Shown here: one piece after another, positions 43,401 to 55,400 of the stretch | Layout: each line of letters opens with the position of its first letter | How positions within the stretch are numbered: position 1 is the first letter of the stretch | Source: Choristoneura fumiferana | Taxonomy: Eukaryota; Arthropoda; Insecta; Lepidoptera; Tortricidae | Assembly: GCF_025370935.1 (NCBI RefSeq) | Contig: NC_133496.1 | Span: 4,511,810 to 4,575,809 of the forward strand | Reading direction: 5' to 3' | Length of the DNA stretch: 64,000 bases | Program-made: the position numbers and the translations under genes | The notes under the pieces: model-generated | Database searches by the model: none | Told to the model about the DNA's origin: nothing | What the model saw: the letters and a program-made list of their open reading frames with translations, nothing else

Positions 43401-46400
43401 CATAACACAAGCTTTGCTAAGCTTTCTTTGGGACTAGGTCAATTGGTGTGAATTGTCCCGTGATATTTATTTATTTATTTAGTTTGTGACAAGTGGAAGC
43501 TTGGACACAAAACACTCTTCCTCCTTTTCCTGGAAGCTGGAAAGAAGTTAGTAACTGCCATGGCCTAGATATCGTAGTAAAATATTATAAAATGTAAAAG
43601 TTTGTATGTTCGTTACTCCTTCACGCTGAAACGGCTGGACGGATTTCGATTAAAATTGATATGTAGATAGGATGGACATCTGAAATAACATATAGGCTAC
43701 TTTTTATCCCGTTTTTTTCATGGGATCGAGATAGATCTTCTATTATCTATCTTTGATTAGAGTCATGTAATTTGACACGCTTATTTTTACTGCAAAGTCA
43801 ATGAAGACCACGATATAACTTTTGGGAATTCCCACGGGAATTTAATGAAATCCCGGAATTTAAATTCTAGTGCTGGGTCTATGGTTTACGCGTGCAAAGC
43901 CGCGGGTAAACATTAGTAATAGGTACCTACTTAAGCCCTTTTGTAATCTTTGTCTTTGAATCCTGCTAATATTATAAATGAGAAAGTTTGCAGGTAAATA
44001 TGCTTTTTATGCAAGAGGAGGTAAACGAGCATATAGGTCACCCGAAGCCAGGCTTTTTTTAGAGAAGTTTACAGTAACGTATTTCTGTAGCTTATAATTT
44101 CCAGCAATGTATAGCATAGTAAATTGACAAGTAATAATCAAAATATCTGTCGACTGTCCTTTACCTACACTAACTTGTCAATTTACTAAGAATTTACTAG
44201 AAAAATAGTGGTGAAAATTATTGTGATTCCGAATGCGTGAGACAATAATGCCTCTGTTCTTATAGCTGACTAGCTTTTGCCCGCGGCTTTGCCCGCGTGG
44301 AATTCGGTTATCGTGCGCTGTTCCCTTTGGGAATTCTGCATTTTTCCGAGATAAAAGTAGCCTATGTCACTCTCTGGACCATAAACTATCTCTATGCCAA
44401 AAATCACGTCGATCCGTGACTCCGCTTTCGTCGTGAAAGACGGACAAACATACAAACACAAACATACAATCACACACATTTTCGTATTTATAATATTAGT
44501 ATGGACTATACATAGTATGTGTATTTAAGTGTATCAAGGTCACAGATTATCTAGGTAATAAAGTGGCAATGGACGTGCCACATTGCTCGGAGAACAGGAT
44601 AACCGTTGAGGGAGAAACGTTATCGAGTAGCGACCACGAACCGGAAGACGAAGCGTTGGCAGGCCTCCCACCAGGTGGGCTGACGACATTATGAGAGTTG
44701 TGTGCAACCGATGGATGCAAGCGACGAAGTGGTGGCCTTCTAAAGGGAGGCCTTTGTCCAGCAGTGGACGTCTTCTGACTGATGATGATGATGATAAATA
44801 AATCAATATAATGGGACACTTGACACCAATTGACCTAGTCCCAAACTAGCGAAGCTTGTACTATGGATACTAGGCAATGGATAAACATACTTACATAGAT
44901 AAATACATACTTAAATACATATTAAACATCCAAGACACGAGAACAAACATTTGTATTATTCATACAAATATCTGCCCCGGCCGGGAATCGAACCCGTGAC
45001 CTGAAGCTTTGTAGTCAGGTTCTCTAACCACTTGGTCGTCCGGTCTTCGATGATGATGAGTACTTACGAAAACTGGTATGGACAGCAGACGTGTGGGTAG
45101 TTTGCATGACTTTGCGAGGTTCTGCGTAGCGTCCATAAAAGACACTTGTATGTCGCGGGCCAGCATCCATTGGACTTGTTTATCTATGGACAAAAGAAAC
45201 TTAAATAAATTGGACGATTCTAGAATAAAAAGTCGCGTTATATTTTAATTTTTCATGACCGGTGATAATTATTTCTCATCAGACGACTCGCTTGCTCGTT
45301 TAGCTCACTCTCATGGTGATAAAAAACCGGCCAAGAGCGTGTCGGACACGCCCAGGATAGGGTTTCGTAGCCGTTACGAAAAACTCAAGTAGTATTTTTC
45401 TAAAGATTTTTTATTTTGTACGGAATTTTCCGAGTAGGTATATTTTATGAGTAAGGCTGCTATTTACTCTTAAACTACCTAAACACTAATAACTCTCAGG
45501 CAAACTTTGCCGTAGTAATAATTTTCCTTTTTACGTTTCCTCTACATCCAAAGTGGGAATTTCACGCGAACGTATTTTGTAACCGAAAACTTACACTAAG
45601 GGCACAGGCCCTATACCTACTACGAAGTGCAAAACTCGAACTTCGTATGCTGCCGTCCCGCTGACGGTTATGTCATTTAATGCGCGAGTGAAAGGGACGG
45701 TGCGATACGAACTTCGATTTTCGAGTTTCGTAGTAGCCCCTCTGTCTCTAACATGTGACGTCACGTGCAAGTATGTGTGACTGTTTTATCTCGAATTTCA
45801 AACCTTTATAACTCTTTTATACGTAAAGGTAGCTTAAAAGTTGTTTTCTGTTTGATAGCATGTAGTATCAAGTTTGAATTTATAAAATAAATAGTTAAAT
45901 ACAGTATTTGTTCTAATTTAAGATTCTTTTATACAAATTTATCTTGCATTCTAAAATATTCCAGTCTCCATTTTAAACTAGACAAATAATATATTATTTC
46001 TTGTTCGTAGATTATTTCAGCTTCAAATTTGAAGCTAAATTTTCCAGTTGAAATGAAACGTAAGTTTACTTATCTCAAGATATGTACTATTATATACATA
46101 AATGTCCTTCTCATTGAGACATTTCACGGGAATATCATTTGTCTTTAGAACAGTACAGTTGGACTCAATCTCACATATTTTACTAATTTTTATTAATTTT
46201 GGTGATTTGACTCCTCTGTTTGTTTAACTGTCATATAGTAGACAACTAACTAGCGTTTACCCGCGGTTTTGCTCGCGTTAACCACTATACTAGACTCATT
46301 ATTTTTATTCCGCGGTTTCCCAAAAAATACATCATGCTCTTCATTACCGTTGCAAAAACACCCGCGTCAAATTTATACCTACCTAACCTTTTACCCTTTA

Positions 46401-49400
46401 ACTTAGCTTTAACCTTTACATTTACCCAACCTAACTTTAACCTTTAACCTAGATTCAGAAATAATAAATTTAAATTTCAGGGATTTATCGTGATCCTGAG
46501 GAACTATCGGGATTAAAAGAAACTATTCATTAAGTACCCCAAAGATCATTACATTTTACCTACTGTTTTCATACAAAAAGACATTTTTTGATTTGATTTC
46601 GAACGGCTGTCACCCATATATCCAACACAATCTGGTTATCATAAACCATAATAGTTAACCTAATATGAAAAAGTTTGTCTACTTGATTGTACAGTCACCT
46701 GCATTCATATCTGCCACAGCGGAGCGTGCAAAATTTTTTGACACGTCCTACCCGGCCCTAGAAATAGAGTCGTATCATTCAGATACAGCTTTGTTGTGTA
46801 AGATATTGGTGCTGGTGACTGTACAAGCTAGTGCATATCATTTTATTCAACAAATTCTGACGAAAAACTACAAATATTAAATACTCAATTTCATCCAGAC
46901 ACGCGACGTCGACGGAAATTAACGTCAATATCAGTTTTATTGCCAAGCCAATTGGATTCATAATTGCTTGGGGACTACAGACGTGAAATATTGGAAATAC
47001 AATTAAGGAGAAAAAGGTTTTTTCTAAGTCCGTGACAATGCAATGAGAGTAGCTAAAAGATTTTGAGTTAGGTTTTATAAGATATCTTCTTTGAATATTA
47101 TTCTTGTAAAATAATAATAAAAACGGTTAAGGGCGAGTCGGAGTAGCACAAGAGAAAATTTCGTCCCTGATTACTTAGTCTTTTTTTTACGTTTTCATCG
47201 TGTACCTAACCTACCCATCACTATACACAGGGTAGGCCGAGGCGGAGATGGCGAGATGACCTGGACGCGGAACTGAGCTAGTGGTCAAAATATAGCTCTG
47301 GATAGGGAATATGGGAGGTTAAGAGGGGAGGCCCAGCAGTGGGACACAAACCTAGGCTAAATATAGTCAATATCTTGTGAGGTTTTCAATCCTACTTCTT
47401 AATATTATTACAGGACATCGATAACACTGCAATGCCGCGAAACCAACGATGGCTATGATCATTTCTGGCTAGAGACACATTTTACAGGAGAACGTTGAAA
47501 TTAAAATATCTTTGTGTTTATAATACGTACACACATACTAGACACGACATCTCAAATTTGCTAGTTTTAGTGGAAACGCTGCTTAAGCTATTGTTGGTTA
47601 CGCGGCATTAGCTATTGTTGGTTATGCGGCATTAGCTATTGTTGGTTACGTGGCATTAACCATTGTTGGTTACGCGGCATTAACCATTGGTAGTTACGTG
47701 GCATTAGCTATTGTTGGTTACGTGGCATTAACCATTGGTGGTTACGTGGCATTAGCTATTGTTGGTTACGCGGCATTAACCATTGTTGGTTACGCGGCAT
47801 TAACCATTGGTAGTTACGTGGCATTAACCATTGTTGGTTACGCGGCATTAACCATTGTTGGTTACGTGGCATTAGCTATTGTTGGTTACGTGGCATTAAC
47901 CATTGTTGGTTACGTGGCATTAGCTATTGTTGGTTACGCGGCATTAACCATTGTTGGTTACGCGGCATTCGCCATTGTTGATTACGCGGCATTCACCATT
48001 GTTGGTTACGCGGCATTAACCATTGTTGGTTACGCGGCATTCGCCATTGTTGATTACGCGGCATTCGCCATTGTTGGTCACGCGGCATTAATCATTGTTG
48101 GTTACGCAGCATCATCGGTGTAGAACAAAAGCTCAGGAAACCAGTCTGTAAAGTATCTAATAAAACGTTTGTATGTAGGTACCTGTATCATCCAGATGCA
48201 CTTCTATTTCTGAATTTTTGACGTCCAGGTCTGTTGCGTGTCTCGGGTCAACCATGCGGTCTATCAGACTGGAAGAGAAATTGGCTTGGAAGACGAGCAC
48301 GACGCGGCACTTGCCGTGGTATGCTGCCGATATCGCTGCTTCCTTCGTGGGGTAGTAGACCTGATGAAAAGAATACCAAATGTTAGACAGAGATAACTTT
48401 ATTCGACATCAAAGAGTGCAAAAAAACACTATCAAATAAGATTCTATATATTTTTCCATAATTTTTATATTGTATATAAAACTAAAAATCAATCAAATAA
48501 ATCAAAACAAAGTAATAAAATTTAATATTTACAATTATATTAGCAATGCGCGAATAAAAGATACCTAGTAAGTGAACAATTGCTTCCACTTTTGCCATTT
48601 CTTTTCCTCGCCATCGAAGTGAAAAGCAGTGTAAAGCCCACAAAAATGCATGCGTGTGGATTAAACCCATTTTCCCCTCGACGTGTCTATCCACCCTCGC
48701 CGTACCGGCTCGGGTGGCTATATGAACGTCTCGGGTAAAATGGCTCGTTTTATGCTCTTGTTGTACAATCTACTATTGACGATGTCAAAAAGGAACTGGA
48801 CTCAGCATTATGCTGCAGCAAGTAGGTATATGTGCCAACTACAGCGCTGATTTTCAGTGAGTACGAGTATGTTGAACAAGAATCAGCACAAATAAGCCAA
48901 GGAAAAACATTGGTCTTCATTTTCTTTTTGAACATTTTTCTAGATGTTAGTACCTAAGTAAGGAATAGAATATAATAGATTTATTTGGTGTTAAAAAAGT
49001 TTTTGCATGAAATCTTAATCTAAATTAATATAACAGTAGTTAACAAAGCACCAAAATGGATGCCACTCAGCAAATGCCGATGTCTGAATTTCTTCAGTCA
49101 TGGCACTGGTTTTCAGGGCAACCAAGGATACAACAGAATAATTATAAAGCTAGAATAAACTTAACATGTGGAGAGAGATGTCACAGTTAAATTAAAAGCA
49201 TTTAGTATTTTTTAAAACATGATTTACAGAAAAAACAACGAGACTTAGTCGGGTGTATTATTACTTACCCAGATGTTTTAAACTTATAATAAAAAAACCT
49301 TGCAGAAATACTTGAGGCACGTTGATTGGGCAGAATATACATAATATGAAAAAGCCAGCTTACTTCGATGGGATAACAAAACAACCTGCCACGTAATCGA

Positions 49401-52400
49401 GAATGTCGATGGTCTTGTATTTATTATCATAAAGACAGCAAAATACAAGTTTATAAGCTGCCAAATAACACCATTTCTTGTAATTTTTTTCTTTAGCGTG
49501 CGGGGGCTATAATAAAGAGAGCTCTCTTAAGGCAAAAAAAAAAAATCTGCCAGCTTTCGGAATAATAGTTACCTATTACAAAATCAATAATCGATGGTAA
49601 GCTCCCCAATCTCTGCTCTTCCAAGTCAATAAATACGGAAATAGATAAAATGAACAAGAAAACACTGAGTAACTAAACTAACGCCCCTCTTTTTTTAAGG
49701 GGTTTAACGGATCATTAGTTCTGTAAGGTAGTTAATGATGGTTTTGCTTTTCTGTAACGTTATTTGTTTTGTTTGGTTCCTTTTGTTCATTCAGATATTG
49801 CGAACAATAAAACAATGTGGCCTTTGTTTGGGGTAAATTATCAGTTTGTTTTTGCCTCGTACAAATTAGCACATTGTTAATCGAGGTCAATAAATCCTCG
49901 ATTGCATTTAGTATCTGAATTATAATTTTCACTTTTGTTTTAACAGTACAATTAAAGTGTCCTTACGACCTATGCAAACTAAGGGACAAGATCAATGTGA
50001 ATACAGAGAATTCAAATTTCAATGAAACTGTTAATATAGTAAATTTCGACGGTGGAAAGGAGAAACCCCTTAAGCGACATTTTGCTAACACTACAATAGA
50101 GCGTTATAAGTATTTTTTTTTTAATCGTAACCTTTTTTCTAGTTGTTTAAGAGACATCCAACAATAATAACGGTTTTTTTTAAAACTTAGAATTAACTTA
50201 ATTTGACCTGAAAAAATCCCAGAGAAACCCTTTAAGCGACACTGTTATTTTTAGACAGATACTGGAACAAAACAATGAAACGACCTTCAACGCCATTACT
50301 ACAAATTCGAGCAAATTTTAAAAACACTTAAACGACCACATATATAAATGTGTGTATGTTTAAGTGACACAGTTAAAATTTTAGTCAAATTATGCGTCGC
50401 ATAAAGGGGTGTTTTTTAAATTTGTCCACTATTTCTAGGCTACCTTAACCGACATTAAAGTCATCAGAGTAGCGATCTAAAGCTCAAAACGTAACCCGGC
50501 TCAAAAGACGCAGAAAATAAAGCCAATTCCAACGATATATATAATATATAACTCAATTTCAACAAAAATGTCGCTTGAGGGGTTTCTCCTTTCCACCGTC
50601 GATTTAATTTATTGTGTAAAATGTCTTGAACACAAATCTCGTCTAAACTGAAAACAAAAAACCCTCTTAAACTTTTATTCAGTAGCTCTGGTCTGTACCT
50701 ACGTATGAGCATTGTCCGCTATAACGCCCACTAAGTATATAAATATAAATAATCGAGTTGTTTTTATTTACATCATTTTTTAATGTAATGAAACGGCAGT
50801 CAAACTTACCAAATTAGGCTGTTTCTTCGACAAGAAGTCCAGATACTGACAGCTGAACATCTTCAAATTCCACTCATAGGTGTTCGGGTCCATTGGACAG
50901 ACCTTCTCATAGTTACAGGGCACGTTGGTGTTGTTCTCGCCGAGTTCATAGTTCACTATGCCGATGGGGAGTCCTACCGGATCGTGTCCAATTGCAATGC
51001 AGAAGAGAACCATTTGGGAGAGCGGGAGGACGACTATGAAGGCTAAAAGACTGAAATGAAAATTAAAACAATATGTCAAAATACCATATACGGGACTTAT
51101 CACGCTATTTTACACAAGTAATATTTACCTCGACGCCCGAAACGTCATTCGAAACGTCGAGGGTCGTATTTTGACTATGAGTGAGAATCACGAAAGTTTA
51201 AAACGTTATAAAACAATATGTATCAGTGCAAAGGAAAGAAAATACACAAAAGGTCCGAGATCGAAGTCTATAGATGAAATAAGATATGCATGGAAATGGA
51301 TGGTGGAGATTTATGTCACTTTACTTTCCAGTTAGCAAGGGGGGAGCCGGTATAATGTAGCTAAACTTTTTCTTCTGCCTTATTTACAAACTAAACTGAA
51401 TCTACTAATACATAAAATATTGTATCTTAAATTTGTCAGTCGTAAACAAATCAGAAACCAGGCGGTTTTTAGGATTTATTTTTAGAATTTACAATACAAT
51501 ACAATACTAAAATATTCTTTATTTAAAGCAGTAAAAAAAAACTTATTATAAACACTTAGATACGGTAGACATAGCGGTCTTATCGCTTAAAAGCGATCTC
51601 TTCCAGAAACCATTTTTAAGAAATTATTAATTTACAAAAACTATCGATAGTATACATAGATATTATCGATACTTTGTACAATCGATAGTGACCTATATTT
51701 CAATACTATAGAAATATAAAGGTGAATGGCAGAATAGCATTTTTAACGAATTTGCATTATAGGTAAATTCAGCTAATTATAAAAACCAAATTATTTAAAT
51801 GTAGATCAACGTGTAGATGCAACCGATGCTATTGAAATAACGGTAACTATCGATTATTCAAAACTATCGATAGTACCAATACTATCAAAAAACGGCAAAA
51901 AAATCACTTCTGTTGTACAGGTGCCCCCCTTAAACATTATTTTATTCCGTTTTTAGTATTCATTGTTATAGCGGCAACAGAAATACATAATCTGTGAAAA
52001 TTTCAACAGTCTAGCTATCACGGTGCATAGACGGACGGACAGCGGAGTCTTAGTAATAGGGTCTCGTTTTTACCCTTTGGGCACAGAACCCTAAATATTA
52101 TAAACTCACCTATAATTCCTAAACAAGCTCAGGAAGTTCTTCCACATTAACGACTTCATGTGCCTCCACTGCATCGGCTTAATTCTCTCGAAGCAGGTGG
52201 TCGGTGGCTTCTCCTCAGGCGGCAAAGCTTCCATGGGGGAAGCAATATCTGGTGTCACCACTACACGGCCTTTGCTGCTCATGGAGACATTGTCACCGAA
52301 TTCGCCAGAGATTTCACCGAGATCTTCTTCCAGGTCTATTGCTGATGGGTCCTAAAACCAGTCAAGATCATGAGCTTCGCTTTTAGAAAACTTATCAAAG

Positions 52401-55400
52401 GCAGGCTGAATCGCAATAAAATTTGAAGATCTTTTTTTACCTAGAAATCAGTATATTTTCATATTTATCCTTACTCATTACCTACAAATGTTTTTAAGCT
52501 TGTGTGAATTTAATTTTTTTTTCTGTTAAGTTTTTAAGCAGTTCAGCTGTGTAATTTTTTTATGAATAGATAGCACTCGACATCAAGCAAAGAAATACAA
52601 TAAGATACGTAGCTTGACGCATTTGTTTTATAATTCTCGAAAGTATATAGGGAATTTAAAAATATTATAAATATTATAAATTAGATCCACCCGGCACCCG
52701 TCCCGATCAGCACCGCCTCGCCGCGAGCGGATAGTAAGTATTCTTTATATATATATATTTTTTTTTTATTTTATCATGGACATTGACACCAATTGACCTA
52801 GTCCCAAACTAAGCAAAGCTACTATAGAGACACATAGGCAACATAAACATACTTATATAGATAAACATACTTAAATACATATTAAACATCCAAGACCCGA
52901 GCACAAACATTCGTATTATTCATACAAATATCTGCCCCGGCCGGGATTCGAACCCGGGACCTTAAGCTTCGTAGTCAGGTTCTCTAACCACTCAGCCATC
53001 CGGTCGTCAATATATGGATTTGTATGGGCATGCGCTCACTACATCAACTCCGTAGCGTCACCGGATCGCCACGCTTGTGTCCACGCGCGGACGGCGAGTG
53101 GACCACTCGGTGATAGCTCGCTGCTCGTGCGCATGCATCGCGTGAACCACGCTTGTCGGCGCAGTGCTCTCCACCCTCATTTCATAACCCTTTACCAGGC
53201 CCCTTAGAACTCGTGTCTTCATACGTACTTTCATACTGTTACAACGTATTTAACGCCTTGTAAAAAATGTATTTACGAAAGTCGGACATGTTCCTTTAAA
53301 CCAGAAATAAAAATGTGGTACGTTATCCCATCGCCTGTCTAAGTAATAACTGTCATACTCGATTTTGTCTTATTAATCTTGATCAGCGAAGGGATAATTC
53401 CTCCCACATCTTATTCTCAGGAAAAGTCTTTAAAAGGAGATTTAAAGCTAGGTACATGAATTCGCCTAGGTTGAACACAAAACAGTTTATTCTTACGCGA
53501 GTTTTATGACACGACAAGACAATTTACCGGCCATGGGAAGAATAGCTCCCGCACAGTTAAACTCTAATAAGGCATGGATAATGTCAACCACATCCTAATT
53601 TTGGTCATACACAAAAAGCATGAGTATTTAGCAATGTTTAAGATTCATTACCTTTCAACACTCCAATCTATAAAATATCAAAAAATTGTTCGATCTATGG
53701 ACTTCTGTTTCATAGAAATTAAGGAAAGTGTTCCAATTTCTCCGTAGTTTACTGAAATTAGAGTTCAAGTTAATCTAAACGGCTGCCAAAGCTATATTAC
53801 GCGATTTAGAAGCGTGTTGTGAATGAAGATAATAAAATACTATTTTCAGGGATCGACAAAATTTGTAGGAGGTTTGGAGTTAAAACCTGACAACGGTAAC
53901 CGATATAAGATGTGGGAGGAATATATACCTTCGCCTGGTAAAGGGTTAATAGACTACTCGGAAATTCGTGGTCCACTCGTTGACCACACGATGTTCACTC
54001 GTTGACCACACGAGGTCCACTCGTTGTCAACGCGGCGTCCAACGCCGAAAGTCGAGGCGGCGCTGGTCGGGTGCCAGGTGCTCTATGAGCTATGACCTTA
54101 ACACTGTATCGTTACTAAATGCATATAAATTTAAGTTAATTATTAAACATCACATCATGATGATACTAACTGGCAACGATGGCAGTTCCACTTTCTCCAC
54201 AATATCAGCGAGGATGCTGGATCGGCGTCGCTTCCCCATGTTTTGCAGAACTGCTAGTTTCAGGAATACGTCCTCGAGTTCTCAGCTGGTAACGTCTCAT
54301 CAGCTCACCTGGAGCTTCTTCGGCCAGGAATCTGCCTCCGCGCATCAGACCAATCTGTAACAGTCATTATTCATTCTTTATTGTTATTGAAATGATCATT
54401 TTTATTGGTATTGAAAATACAAACTGAAATATAGATGCACAGAAAAAACAGAAAAATAAGACCATCACTGGAATCGAACCCAGGTCCTCGTAATCCGTAC
54501 CGCGTGCTATACCGCTACACACTGATGGTCAACGGTACCGACACGAATTTCCCTATGCACCTCATATCTCAGCTTGTGTTTCTTACTTAGTCACTTAAGC
54601 AGCGACGCTAGCGACATCTATGCCGTAAGCCCTCAAACTTTTTTCGGCATTCCTTTGGAACTAACCGCTCACCCGGACAAGAGATATCGCTTCTAAGCAA
54701 TCAAATTAAGATTGGTTTTTTGGAATCTTTTTGCATTCTTTGTCAATTCCAAATTTTTACTTTACGGTCATCCCGTAAACCGAAATTGAAAATTGATATT
54801 GATTGGAATTGATTGATTGGTTTCAATTTCGGTTTTACGGGATGACCGTAAAAGTAAAAATTTGGAATTGACAAAGAATGCAAAAAGATTCCAAAAAACC
54901 AATCTTCATTTTTATTGGTATTGTCATTGACATTTTAATTTTTGTCATTGATATTGCCTCTGTTAATGGTCGTTTTTAACATTAAATTTGTCGTTAATAG
55001 TCTTATTATTTACGTGTTTAGTACCTAGTTACTAAGGTATAGGTAGAGACATTTACGATGACGCGTGCCGTGGTTCTTATTACAATGTCATTAATGGCTA
55101 ATTTTGGCAAAATCACGCATCTTCGTGGATGGGACTAGGTATACACGTACGAGTGCTCGTCACTGTCCCAATAGTTGTAAAAAAAGTAAAAAAGGTTTAT
55201 TAAAAATAAAGGTTTTAAATCGTTTACAGTTCCATATTTGGGATTCACAACGTCAGCATGCCGAGATGACTAAAATTATTTAAAGAAACATGAAATTGAA
55301 AACAAAACAATGTACTGACTAGCGGACCCCATACTAGGCTAACCAGTATCTTGGGGACCTGTGTCATTTTTATTCTTATGTCATTAGCAATAGAGATAGC

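Larger units (their letters stand above)
42145..45067 (-). other. ABCH intron, 2.9 kb, repeat-filled
   Basis: It holds a SINE-A (42438-42650), a Helitron-like interior piece (about 42820-42900), an intact sense SINE-B (43217-43481), Helitron-like elements (43570-43915 sense, 44266-44508 antisense), an RTE-like LINE end (44540-44800) and an antisense SINE-B (44812-45046) that ends 22 bases from the next exon. Confidence 0.65.
45184..48182 (-). other. ABCH intron, 3.0 kb, with minisatellite
   Basis: It holds a repeat-C fragment (45328-45500), MITEs (45615-45740, 46689-46824), a Helitron-like end near 46249-46280, an RTE-like LINE end (47222-47362) and the 24-bp minisatellite (47587-48114). Bases 45745-46240 and 46830-47220 show nothing recognised. 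Confidence 0.6.
48361..50809 (-). other. ABCH intron, 2.4 kb
   Basis: It holds an antisense LINE 3' end (48958-49200) and a TIR element (50046-50602). The remainder (48361-48950, 49200-50040) is AT-rich with no recognised gene. Confidence 0.55.

Noticed and set aside
44540..44819. Minus-strand frames of 88-90 codons
   Set aside because: Antisense of the RTE-like LINE remnant on the plus strand.
47587..48114. CRISPR-like array
   Set aside because: Units are directly adjacent and similar throughout; there are no unique spacers, and the genome is an insect's.
47650..48123. 157-codon repetitive frame that could be a repeat protein
   Set aside because: It is the 24-bp minisatellite; there is no ATG, no unique flanking coding sequence, and it lies in an intron of the opposite-strand gene.
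51043..51050. Alternative acceptor TTTTAG inside the helix-1 exon
   Set aside because: It would begin the exon with two bases, but the preceding exon ends two bases into a codon; only the acceptor at 51051-51052 keeps the frame.
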